Below, piece after piece: positions 25,465 through 34,176 of a DNA stretch of 64,000 nt. The DNA is from Bacteroidales bacterium (GTDB taxonomy: Bacteria; Bacteroidota; Bacteroidia; Bacteroidales; UBA932). The notes under the pieces were generated by a model. That model saw only the letters and a program-made list of their open reading frames with translations. It was not told the DNA's origin and did not search any database. Position 1 is the stretch's first letter, and the number at the start of each line of letters is the position of its first letter. The position numbers and the translations under genes were made by a program. The stretch lies in NCBI GenBank assembly GCA_028686425.1, contig JAQUBZ010000004.1, positions 1-64,000 on the forward strand, written 5' to 3'.

Positions 25465-25944
25465 ATGATTTATCAATACAGAGCACTTATTCCTGAAAGC
25501 AAAGTGTTTTTCAGGGTTTATGAAATAAGATTCGAGATGACCTTGTTTCAGTTTAATTCATTCATATTAAATGATTTGGGTTTTGCTCCCGACCAGATGG
25601 TGGTCTTCAGGGGGTACGATTCGGATGGTGTTTTGTGTAGCGAATATGGTCTTTTCGATATGGGGGACGGAGCTATAGATACCATTACTTTTGCCAAAAT
25701 GATGGAGAGGGGAGAAAGAGAATTTCATTACGTATTCGACTTGCATAGACAGAGATACATTAGATTCGTCTATGAAGGCGAAGGTGAATTTTCCCCAAGA
25801 GTGTCTTATCCGCGGATTATTTCCGAAAAAGGTAGAAATCCGGAACAGTTCTCCAACGGATATGAAGATTTGGAGGATTTTGAAGAATTGAGCGAGCCGA
25901 CTGAAGAGATTTTAGACGACGGCTCATTTGATGATAATGAGTAA
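25465..25944 (+). CDS. pRiA4b ORF-3-like protein with an acidic tail
   Basis: 159 residues. The N-terminal part (RVYEIRFEMTLFQFNSFILNDLGF...HYVFDL) resembles the plasmid pRiA4b ORF-3 / TnpR-like fold, a small alpha-beta domain of unknown function. The last 35 residues are strongly acidic (EDLEDFEELSEPTEEILDD). It is divergent from yigZ and overlaps miaA by 8 bases, so translation is coupled. Role unknown. Confidence 0.6.
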   Translation: MIYQYRALIPESKVFFRVYEIRFEMTLFQFNSFILNDLGFAPDQMVVFRGYDSDGVLCSEYGLFDMGDGAIDTITFAKMMERGEREFHYVFDLHRQRYIRFVYEGEGEFSPRVSYPRIISEKGRNPEQFSNGYEDLEDFEELSEPTEEILDDGSFDDNE

Positions 25945-26806
25945 ATCGGATAAAAGACTGATAATAGTTCTCGGACCTACTGCGGTCGGTAAAACCGATT
26001 ACAGTATTGACCTCGCCCTGAGATACGGCTCACCTGTCATATCTTGTGATTCGAGACAGATTTTCAGGGAGATGACTATCGGGACAGCTATCCCTTCACA
26101 GGAGCAGTTGTCCAAAGTGAAACACTATTTTATCCAATCCCACTCGGTGGAGCAGTATTATACTGCCGGCAAATATGAAATAGAGGCTCTTGCTGTGTTG
26201 AGCGAGTTGTTTCAGACTTGTGATACTCTTGTAATGACAGGAGGATCAGGGCTTTATATTGATGCACTTTGCAATGGTCTTGATGATTTTCCCCCTGCCG
26301 ATCAGAGTTTGAGGAAACAACTTATGGAGAGGATGAACAAAGAGGGGATGGAGTCGTTGAGGATGGAGCTGAAAAGACTTGATCCACAGTCGTATAATTC
26401 TATAGATATTGCCAATCGGCAGCGTGTCGTAAGGGCGCTTGAAGTTACAATTTCTACAGGTCGGACATTTTCATCATACAAGACAAACAGTGCCAAGAAG
26501 AGGGATTTTGTCATTGAGAAAATCGGATTGACGAGAGAGCGGCATCTCCTCTATGACAGGATTAACAACAGGGTGGACAAAATGATTGAGACAGGTTTGG
26601 TGGAAGAGGTTCAATCTCTGTTACAATATCGGAATATGCCGGCATTGCAAACTGTCGGGTACAAAGAGATATTTGAATGTCTTGATGGTCATATATCATT
26701 GGATGAGGCTGTTTCGCTGGTAAAACGAAATACGCGCCACTATGCCAAGAGACAGATGACATATTGGGGTAGAGATACAAGTATTAATTGGTTAAAATTG
26801 GAATAA
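25937..26806 (+). CDS. miaA: tRNA dimethylallyltransferase
   Basis: 289 residues from ATG 25937 (ATG 25931 is also in frame). The P-loop is VLGPTAVGKTDYS; ISCDSRQIFREM, then TGGSGLYIDAL, and TVGYKEI near the C-terminus are typical. It prenylates A37 of tRNAs reading UNN codons. It overlaps the genes on both sides. Confidence 0.95.
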   Translation: MSKSDKRLIIVLGPTAVGKTDYSIDLALRYGSPVISCDSRQIFREMTIGTAIPSQEQLSKVKHYFIQSHSVEQYYTAGKYEIEALAVLSELFQTCDTLVMTGGSGLYIDALCNGLDDFPPADQSLRKQLMERMNKEGMESLRMELKRLDPQSYNSIDIANRQRVVRALEVTISTGRTFSSYKTNSAKKRDFVIEKIGLTRERHLLYDRINNRVDKMIETGLVEEVQSLLQYRNMPALQTVGYKEIFECLDGHISLDEAVSLVKRNTRHYAKRQMTYWGRDTSINWLKLE

Positions 26807-28611
26807 TGGCAAGTTATCTGGAAGTTGACAACATAAGCAAGTCTTACGGTCCGAAAGTGCTTTTTGATGAGATTTCATTCAATATCAATGAGGGGGACAA
26901 GATAGCCCTGATTGCTCCCAACGGGACGGGGAAGACATCTCTGTTGAGCATTCTGGCCGGCAGGGACTCATCCGATGCAGGAGGGGAGGTAAAGTTTCTT
27001 AAAGATATTTCAATCGCCTTTCTCGAACAAGATACCGTTTTTGATGCCGAAGTTACCGTATTCGATTGGGTATATTCATGTACCAATACCAAAAACGAAC
27101 ATAATCAGTGGGACCTTGAAGTCAGAATCAAACAGATGCTGACTTCTCTTAAAATCCCCGATTTTACCAAAAAGATGGGAAGTTTGTCCGGAGGGGAAAT
27201 AAAAAGAGTCGCAATAGCCGCCATGCTTGTCAAAAAAGCCGAGTTCCTTATTATGGATGAACCGACTAATCATCTTGATATTGAAGCAATTGAATTTCTC
27301 GAAGACTATCTTAAAAAGTCGAGATGCACCTTACTGATGGTTACGCATGACAGATATTTTCTTGACAGAGTATGCAATCAGATTTTTGAGATGGATGGAG
27401 GTAAGCTCTATTCGTATAAAGGAAATTATTCATACTACTTAGAGAAAAGAGAAGAGCGTCTGGCGGTCAGCAAGGCCGAGACAGATAGGGCGAGAAATCT
27501 GCTCAGGGGAGAGTTGGAATGGATCAGAAGCACCCCGTGTGCCAGGACAGGAAAGGCAAAGTACAGGATAGACGCATTTTATGATTTGAAAGAGAGAGCA
27601 CAACAGAGAGTTGAGCAGAAAGTGCTTAATATCAATGTTAAGAGTGCAAGACTCGGCAAGAAGATTATAAATTGCAAGAATTTGTCTCTCCATTTTGGAG
27701 ACAAATGTATCCTTGACAGCTTTACATACAATTTTGCTCCGGGGGAGAAAATAGGGATTGTCGGAAAAAACGGAATAGGGAAAAGCTCATTCGTTAATTT
27801 GCTTACAGGAAATGTTACTCCCGACTCCGGAGAAATGGAGGTGGGAGAGACGGTAAAATTCGGGTATTACCACCAGTCCGGAATTAATTTCAGGGAAGAT
27901 CAGACTATATTCGATGTTGTACATGACATAGCAGAGGTTGTTACACTGAGTGATGGCAGACAGGCTTCCGTTACAACTTTTCTTCAATATTTCATGTTTC
28001 CTCCAAATATGCTCAATACAAAGGTGGAAAAGCTCAGCGGAGGTGAAAAAAGAAGACTCTACCTGTTAACCGTCCTGATGCGCAATCCCAATTTTCTGAT
28101 TTTGGATGAGCCGACCAATGATCTTGATATAATTACATTGAATGTACTTGAGGAATATCTGAAATCGTTTGCGGGTTCCGTCATACTTATTTCGCATGAC
28201 AGGTATTTTCTTGACAAAATAGCGGATCATATATTTATATTCAAGGGAGAGGGCCGGGTCAAGGACTTTGTGGGTATGTACAGCGAGTACCATGCTTATA
28301 TCAAGGAATATGAGAAAGAGAGCCGTAAGAATCCCAAAAAGGAGAACGACAAGGTAAAAGAAGTTCCTAAAATTGTTTCTTCAGATAATGAACCTCTGAA
28401 AAAGAAAAAATTATCATATAAGGAGCAGCGGGAGTTCGATCAACTCGAGAAAGATATAGATGCTCTTTATTCTGAAAAGAAGAAGATTGAGGAAGAACTC
28501 TCTTCAGGCAATCTTTCATACGAAAAGATTACCGAGTATTCGGCGCGTGTGGGGGAGATAATCAAACTTATAGAGCAGAAAGAGAGTCGCTGGATGGAGT
28601 TAGTTCCCTAA
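26806..28611 (+). CDS. ABC-F family ATPase (Uup-like)
   Basis: 601 residues from ATG 26806, which overlaps the miaA stop (TAATG). Two ATPase cassettes are seen: Walker A APNGTGKTSL with signature LSGGE, and GKNGIGKSSF with KLSGGEKRRL. The linker follows the first DEPTNHLD. The C-terminal coiled coil (about 520-595, rich in Lys/Glu) matches the Uup type. ABC-F proteins act on the ribosome or on DNA rather than in transport. The exact subfamily is uncertain. Confidence 0.9.
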   Translation: MASYLEVDNISKSYGPKVLFDEISFNINEGDKIALIAPNGTGKTSLLSILAGRDSSDAGGEVKFLKDISIAFLEQDTVFDAEVTVFDWVYSCTNTKNEHNQWDLEVRIKQMLTSLKIPDFTKKMGSLSGGEIKRVAIAAMLVKKAEFLIMDEPTNHLDIEAIEFLEDYLKKSRCTLLMVTHDRYFLDRVCNQIFEMDGGKLYSYKGNYSYYLEKREERLAVSKAETDRARNLLRGELEWIRSTPCARTGKAKYRIDAFYDLKERAQQRVEQKVLNINVKSARLGKKIINCKNLSLHFGDKCILDSFTYNFAPGEKIGIVGKNGIGKSSFVNLLTGNVTPDSGEMEVGETVKFGYYHQSGINFREDQTIFDVVHDIAEVVTLSDGRQASVTTFLQYFMFPPNMLNTKVEKLSGGEKRRLYLLTVLMRNPNFLILDEPTNDLDIITLNVLEEYLKSFAGSVILISHDRYFLDKIADHIFIFKGEGRVKDFVGMYSEYHAYIKEYEKESRKNPKKENDKVKEVPKIVSSDNEPLKKKKLSYKEQREFDQLEKDIDALYSEKKKIEEELSSGNLSYEKITEYSARVGEIIKLIEQKESRWMELVP

Positions 28612-30807
28612 TTCGGAAAGGAATTTGATCCTTACAAGTCGCACTTCTTCTTCAGAATAGGAAGGTCCAAGCTCTTTCAATGCATCGTTGAGCGAATCGG
28701 AAGCAGCCTCTTCCTTAAAATAGGTATAGATGTCGTCTATCTTGTCATCATCAATAGTCTGTCTGATATAGTAGTCTATGTTGAGCTGAGTGCCGGAATT
28801 GATAATTGATTCGATTTCGTCAAGCAACTCTTCCATATCCATATCCTTTGTCTCGGCAATATCTTCAAACGGAAGTTTGCGGTCAATAGAGTTGATTATA
28901 TAAACCTTATTGGCGGAACGGTTGACAATAGACTTAACCACCAAATCGTTAGGACGGTCTATTTCATTTTCTTCCACATATTTGGCTATTATCTCTATGA
29001 ATGGCTGACCGAATTTCTTAGCTTTGCCTTCACCAACTCCCTGACAATTTTTCAATTCGTCAAGGGTGATTGGGTATTGAATGGACATATCTTCAAGCGA
29101 AGGATCATTGAAGATGACCCAGCTCGGAAGATTAATCTTTTTGGAAAGGTCTCTTCTTACATCTTTAAGGATGGCCAGCAATTCCGGATCTCCGCCGCCT
29201 CCACCAATATTGTGCTTGGTGTTGCCGATTGGAGAGATGTCATCGTCATCCTCTCCTTCTACAAATTCTCTGTCTTCTGTCAACATGAGTTGATGCGGAT
29301 GTTCAAAAAATTCCCTCCCTTCATTTGTGACGGAAATAAGTCCGTATCGCTCAATATCTTTATCAAGCAGGTGCAGTACAAGCCCCTGCCGTATGACTGC
29401 CGCCCAGAAACGGACACTTTTGGATTTCCCGATGCCAAACAACTCGTGCTTGTGGTGGTTGTATGACTTGATGATGGAGTTGTTCTCTCCTGCAATAATG
29501 TTTGAAAGGTGATCTGCCTTGAACTCTTCTTTGAGAGACATGATCAATTCGAGAACGATAAGCATATCTTCTTGTCCGTCAAATTGCTTCTTGGGATAAA
29601 GGCAATTGTCGCACGCCCCGCAGTTGTCCTGATTGTAATCTTCCCCAAAATAGTTGAGGAGAATCTTCCTCCGACACTGGTTCGATTCGGCATAAGCCAC
29701 CGTTTCCATCAGCAGCTGCTTCCCTATCTCCTGTTCCGAAACAGGCTTGCCCTGCATGAATTTTTCGAGTTTGAGAATATCCTTATAACTGTAAAAAGCT
29801 ATGCATTGTCCCTCTTTGCCGTCTCTTCCGGCACGTCCGGTCTCCTGATAGTATCCTTCAAGGCTCTTTGGGATGTCGTAGTGTATTACAAATCTGACAT
29901 CCGGTTTGTCGATTCCCATGCCGAATGCTATGGTTGCCACTATTACGTCAACATCTTCCATTAAGAATCTGTCCTGATTGTTTGCCCTTGTAGTGGCATC
30001 CATGCCTGCATGATATGGAAGAGCCTTGATACCGTTGACATTCAGAAATTCGGCAATTTCTTCCACTTTCTTACGGCTCAGACAATAAATAATGCCGCTT
30101 TTACCTGAGTTTTCCTTGATAAATTTTATAATCTCCCTCTTCGGATTGGACTTGTCCCTTATTTCGTAGTAAAGATTCTCCCTGTTGAAAGAAGACTTGA
30201 ATACTCTGGCATCGCTCATGCCGAGGTTCTTCTGAATGTCAGTCTGAACTTTAGGAGTAGCCGTGGCAGTCAATGCAATAATCGGAGCCGGACCTATCTC
30301 ATTTACTATTATATTGATACGCCTGTATTCCGGACGGAAATCATGCCCCCATTCGGAAATACAATGGGCTTCGTCTATGGCATAGAACGAAATCTTTATT
30401 TGTTTCAACAGCTGAATGTTCTCCTCTTTCGTCAGAGATTCGGGCGCCACATAAAGCAATTTGGTTACTCCGTGGAGAAGATCTTTCTTTACCTCATTGA
30501 TTTGAGCCTTGTTAAGTGATGAATTTAAAAAATGGGCGATTCCCTCCTGATTTTGAATAAATCCGCGTATCGCATCCACCTGGTTCTTCATCAATGCAAT
30601 AAGGGGAGAAACAACAATGGCTGTTCCGGGCATGCACAGCGCGGGCAGCTGGTAGCATAAAGACTTGCCTCCGCCTGTCGGCATAAGCACAAAAGCATTA
30701 TTACCGGCCACTAAATGTGTGATGATAGCTTCCTGATCTCCTTTAAAAGAGTCAAAACCGAAAAATTCCTTCAGCTTTATATGTAATTCTTCAGAACTTA
30801 TGTCCAT
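28600..30807 (-). CDS. recQ: ATP-dependent DNA helicase RecQ
   Basis: 735 residues. The helicase core has MPTGGGKSLCYQLPAL, DEAHCISEWGHDFRPEYRRI and FGMGIDKPDVRFVIHYDIPKS; the zinc site includes CRRKILLNYF and CGACDNC. An RQC region and an HRDC domain (about 545-620) follow, then a further 110-residue C-terminal extension common in Bacteroidota RecQ. It unwinds DNA 3'-to-5' in repair. Its last 12 bases overlap the convergent ABC-F gene. Confidence 0.95.
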   Translation of the reverse strand: MDISSEELHIKLKEFFGFDSFKGDQEAIITHLVAGNNAFVLMPTGGGKSLCYQLPALCMPGTAIVVSPLIALMKNQVDAIRGFIQNQEGIAHFLNSSLNKAQINEVKKDLLHGVTKLLYVAPESLTKEENIQLLKQIKISFYAIDEAHCISEWGHDFRPEYRRINIIVNEIGPAPIIALTATATPKVQTDIQKNLGMSDARVFKSSFNRENLYYEIRDKSNPKREIIKFIKENSGKSGIIYCLSRKKVEEIAEFLNVNGIKALPYHAGMDATTRANNQDRFLMEDVDVIVATIAFGMGIDKPDVRFVIHYDIPKSLEGYYQETGRAGRDGKEGQCIAFYSYKDILKLEKFMQGKPVSEQEIGKQLLMETVAYAESNQCRRKILLNYFGEDYNQDNCGACDNCLYPKKQFDGQEDMLIVLELIMSLKEEFKADHLSNIIAGENNSIIKSYNHHKHELFGIGKSKSVRFWAAVIRQGLVLHLLDKDIERYGLISVTNEGREFFEHPHQLMLTEDREFVEGEDDDDISPIGNTKHNIGGGGGDPELLAILKDVRRDLSKKINLPSWVIFNDPSLEDMSIQYPITLDELKNCQGVGEGKAKKFGQPFIEIIAKYVEENEIDRPNDLVVKSIVNRSANKVYIINSIDRKLPFEDIAETKDMDMEELLDEIESIINSGTQLNIDYYIRQTIDDDKIDDIYTYFKEEAASDSLNDALKELGPSYSEEEVRLVRIKFLSELGN

Positions 30808-30821
30808 AGATGAAAATTCAT

Positions 30822-30829
30822 TACCTTTG
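30822..30829 (+). promoter_or_regulatory. -7 element upstream of the ureohydrolase
   Basis: TACCTTTG (30822-30829), an exact match, with a poor TTAT -33 box at 30798-30801. The start point would be near 30836. Confidence 0.45.
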
Positions 30830-30879
30830 TAGCACTAAGGTATCAAATAGTTTACTCATTACAAAATTTTTTTACTAAA

Positions 30880-31917
30880 ATGAATAATACAACAGACAAA
30901 TTCAATCCTAACGACATCGGAGTGGCCAATGGAAATTACTTTGGATTGCCATTTTCAATAGATGAATCACAGATAGTTATACTTCCTATACCGTGGGATG
31001 TCACCACCTCTTACAATCCGGGAACACACAATGGGCCGCAGGCTATTCTCGATGCTTCACTGCAAGTTGATTTGTTTGATGTAAACGTTAACGAAGCATG
31101 GAATATAGAGATTGGAACGGAGCCTTTGAGCGAAAAAGTATTGAAGGATAATGAAAAATATCGCGCCATCAGTGAGTATGTCATAAACTGCCTTGCCATG
31201 GGATATTCCGAAACAGAACTGAAAAAAGAGATAGAAAAGGTAAACAAAGGAAGCAGGATGCTGAATGATTGGGTGTATGACAAGGCAAAGCAATTTTTAG
31301 AAAAAGGGAAAATGGTGGCACTGCTTGGAGGGGAGCACAGTGTCCCTTTCGGCTATATAAAAGCTCTTTCCGAAAAATATGCGGAATTCGGAATCCTGCA
31401 TATAGATGCTCATGCGGATTTGAGAAATGCGTACGAGGGATTTACATACTCACACGCTTCAATTATGTATAATGTATTGAACAATATTCCTCAGGTTACC
31501 AAAATATGTCAGGTAGGGCAGAGGGATTTCTGTGTTCAGGAGTGCGAGATAATTGAAAGAGATGAGAGACTCTCATTTTTCTCCGATATGGAAATATCCA
31601 ATTTTCTGTTTGAAGGTGGGACATGGAAAGAAATATGTGACAAGATTATAGACTCTCTTCCTCAAAATGTTTATATCAGTTTTGATATTGACGGTCTTTC
31701 TCCCGATTTGTGTCCCAATACGGGGACTCCTGTCCCCGGCGGATTGAGTTTCAGGCAGGCAGACTACCTCCTGTTCAGGCTTGCCGCAAGCGGTAAAACG
31801 ATAATAGGATTTGATTTGTGTGAGGTTTCACCGGGGAGTGACGAGTGGGATGCAAATGTCGGAGCAAGGTTGCTGTTTAAAATGGCTCTTTACTCTCAAT
31901 TACATGCTCGGAAGTAA
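30880..31917 (+). CDS. Ureohydrolase (agmatinase/arginase/formiminoglutamase family)
   Basis: 345 residues. All manganese motifs are present: GGEHSVPFG, LHIDAHADLRNAYEG and SFDIDGLSPDLCPNTGTPVPGG. It hydrolyses a guanidino or formimino compound to release urea or formamide. The substrate cannot be told from motifs alone; agmatine and arginine are the obvious candidates. It is divergent from recQ and upstream of nhaA, which has its own promoter. Confidence 0.85.
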   Translation: MNNTTDKFNPNDIGVANGNYFGLPFSIDESQIVILPIPWDVTTSYNPGTHNGPQAILDASLQVDLFDVNVNEAWNIEIGTEPLSEKVLKDNEKYRAISEYVINCLAMGYSETELKKEIEKVNKGSRMLNDWVYDKAKQFLEKGKMVALLGGEHSVPFGYIKALSEKYAEFGILHIDAHADLRNAYEGFTYSHASIMYNVLNNIPQVTKICQVGQRDFCVQECEIIERDERLSFFSDMEISNFLFEGGTWKEICDKIIDSLPQNVYISFDIDGLSPDLCPNTGTPVPGGLSFRQADYLLFRLAASGKTIIGFDLCEVSPGSDEWDANVGARLLFKMALYSQLHARK

Positions 31918-31964
31918 TTTCCGTAACGACTATGACTTATTGTTCGGCAGATGGAAAAAAATAC

Positions 31965-31972
31965 TATCTTTG
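31965..31972 (+). promoter_or_regulatory. -7 element upstream of nhaA
   Basis: TATCTTTG (31965-31972) is an exact match. A TTG lies about 21 bases upstream. The implied start point near 31979 leaves 27 bases to the ATG at 32006. Confidence 0.5.
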
Positions 31973-32005
31973 CAATTCCTATTTTTAAAATTATAGTTCA
32001 AGAGA

Positions 32006-33364
32006 ATGATTGATAAAGAATTGAATCTTATTGAAGTTGATCCCGTAAAGACGAGCGCTGTTCGCAAGTACTTTAATAAGTTTTTCAAAAGCCAGTCAAC
32101 AGGTGGCATATTGCTGCTTGCATGTGCTCTTATCGCCCTTATTATTGCAAATGTGCCCTCGTTGTCCCATATCAAAGATATGTGGGGAATCAGTATGGGG
32201 ATCGAATTTGGGGATTTCTCTCTGAAAATGCCTTTGCTCGACTGGGTCAATGACGGATTGATGGCCGTATTTTTCTTTGTGGTCGGTCTGGAAATCAAAA
32301 GAGAGATGATGGTGGGGGAGCTCTCTTCTATCAAGCAGGCGACGTTACCGGTGTTTGCGGCACTTGGAGGGATGATATTTCCGGCCCTGATATATTCGAT
32401 ATTCAATATGCAGGATCCTGCCTCTTCTCACGGATGGGGAATACCGATGGCTACCGATATAGCATTTGCGATAGGTGTGATATCTTTGCTCGGCAACAGG
32501 GTGCCGATGGGAATAAAGGTTATGCTGACGGCATTAGCCATTGTGGATGACCTTGGGGCTATAATAGTGCTTGCAATATTTTACCCTACTCATGCTCTCG
32601 ATTTTAACAGTTTGCTGATTGCTCTCTCAATTTTCGCATTCCTGATGCTTATGAATAAGCTTGGAGTGAAGAAAGTATTTGTTTATGTGATTGGGGGTGT
32701 TTTTATGTGGTACTTTGTATATTGCTCGGGTATTCATGCTACTATAGCAGGTGTCCTTTTAGCCATTACCATTCCTCACAAGACTACCATCAACGAAGTT
32801 CTTTTCATTATGAGTTCGGAGTACGATATAAAGCGATTTAAAGAGGTGTCCGATAGCAATGTGAGTGTTCTTGCCAATCATGAACAACAGCACATCCTAC
32901 ACAGAATGTCTGAGAATCTTGACAAGATGGAACCGTTGATGCACAAGCTTGAAACAAAGTTGCAGCCGCTTGTCAATTTTGTGATTATGCCGTTGTTTGC
33001 ATTGGCAAACGCCGGTGTGCTTTTCAGCATGGATGTATTCAGCGGCGGAATACCGGGTGTTTCTCTCGGCATCTTCTTCGGATTGCTTTTTGGCAAACCT
33101 ATAGGAATCTTCCTCTTCAGTTTGATTTCCGTCAAGTTGAAGTTATCCGATTTGCCGTCGGGAGTGAAATGGAAACAGGTATTTGCCATGGGAATATTGG
33201 GAGGTATAGGATTTACGATGTCAATATTTATAGATAACCTCGCATTTAAAGATATAGATATGGCCAACCTCGGAAAGGTATCGATTCTGCTGACGTCATT
33301 TACCGCAGCGTTAGTCGGATTGGGAGTGCTGCATTTGACAACCAAACATTGTAAACAAGATTAA
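32006..33364 (+). CDS. nhaA: Na+/H+ antiporter NhaA
   Basis: 452 residues with 11-12 membrane segments. The hallmarks are FFFVVGLEIKREMMVGEL, MATDIAFAIGVISLLG and TALAIVDDLGAIIVLA, with the paired Asp of the ion site. It exchanges sodium for protons at the inner membrane. A cytoplasmic loop of about 60 residues (near 265-325) is charged, as in other Bacteroidota forms. Confidence 0.95.
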   Translation: MIDKELNLIEVDPVKTSAVRKYFNKFFKSQSTGGILLLACALIALIIANVPSLSHIKDMWGISMGIEFGDFSLKMPLLDWVNDGLMAVFFFVVGLEIKREMMVGELSSIKQATLPVFAALGGMIFPALIYSIFNMQDPASSHGWGIPMATDIAFAIGVISLLGNRVPMGIKVMLTALAIVDDLGAIIVLAIFYPTHALDFNSLLIALSIFAFLMLMNKLGVKKVFVYVIGGVFMWYFVYCSGIHATIAGVLLAITIPHKTTINEVLFIMSSEYDIKRFKEVSDSNVSVLANHEQQHILHRMSENLDKMEPLMHKLETKLQPLVNFVIMPLFALANAGVLFSMDVFSGGIPGVSLGIFFGLLFGKPIGIFLFSLISVKLKLSDLPSGVKWKQVFAMGILGGIGFTMSIFIDNLAFKDIDMANLGKVSILLTSFTAALVGLGVLHLTTKHCKQD

Positions 33365-33385
33365 ATACTTAATAATATTATTAAA

Positions 33386-34099
33386 ATGAAAACACTTAAA
33401 ACAATTACGTTGTGCCTTATGGGAGCTTTGATTATTGCTTCCTGCTCAACAAAATCAAACAACCCGCAGCCTAAAGGTATCACTGCCTCAGATGTGGATT
33501 CGGTAAGTTATGCACTTGGCCAATATTTCGGTATGATGGTCAAAATGGATAATTTCGGTGACCTTAACATGAATAAACTCATTGCAGGTATGAAAGAGAT
33601 TATCAATATCGACTCTGTAGATCAGGAAAAATTGCAAATGCAGGCTCAGGAAAATGCTCAGGTTATCAATAAATTTATGGAGAAAAAAATGAAAATCTCT
33701 CAGGAACAGAGCAAAATTGAAGAGACCGAATTCTTTGCAAAGAATGGAAAAGAAGAGGGAGTTATTACCACAGAATCAGGTGTTCAATACAAGATTGTTC
33801 GCGCCGGCAATGGTGTTAAGCCTTCTGCAACGGATTCAGTAGAAGTAAATTACGAGGGATCTCTTCTTGACGGTACAGTATTCGATTCATCTTATGAAAG
33901 AGGTGAGAGTGTAACATTCCCTCTTAATCAGGTGATCAGAGGATGGTCTGAAGGTCTTCAATATGCAGATGAAGGTAGCGAAATCACCCTTTGGATTCCT
34001 GCAGAATTGGCTTACGGTCAAAATGCTCCCGGAAGTATAGGTCCTAACAAGACTTTGAAATTCAAAGTTGAACTGATTAAAGTCATTCCTGTCAAATAA
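33386..34099 (+). CDS. FKBP-type peptidyl-prolyl isomerase lipoprotein
   Basis: 237 residues. A lipoprotein signal ends IIASC (about 21). A helical FKBP_N dimerisation region (40-130) is followed by an FKBP_C domain: VEVNYEGSLLDGTVFDSSYERGESVTFPLNQVIRGWSEGL, then WIPAELAYG. It is an envelope proline isomerase or chaperone. It lies 21 bases after nhaA and before a strong terminator. Confidence 0.9.
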   Translation: MKTLKTITLCLMGALIIASCSTKSNNPQPKGITASDVDSVSYALGQYFGMMVKMDNFGDLNMNKLIAGMKEIINIDSVDQEKLQMQAQENAQVINKFMEKKMKISQEQSKIEETEFFAKNGKEEGVITTESGVQYKIVRAGNGVKPSATDSVEVNYEGSLLDGTVFDSSYERGESVTFPLNQVIRGWSEGLQYADEGSEITLWIPAELAYGQNAPGSIGPNKTLKFKVELIKVIPVK

Positions 34100-34119
34100 T
34101 TGACGGATACCAAATAAAT

Positions 34120-34157
34120 AAAAAGAGTGATTGGACAATTCCCAATCACTCTTTTTT
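34120..34157. terminator. Bidirectional intrinsic terminator
   Basis: A perfect 15-bp stem (34120-34134 with 34142-34156, arm AAAAAGAGTGATTGG) around a seven-base loop, with a T-run after it, lies between convergent genes. Confidence 0.9.
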
Positions 34158-34176
34158 GTGACCTATTACCAATTTA

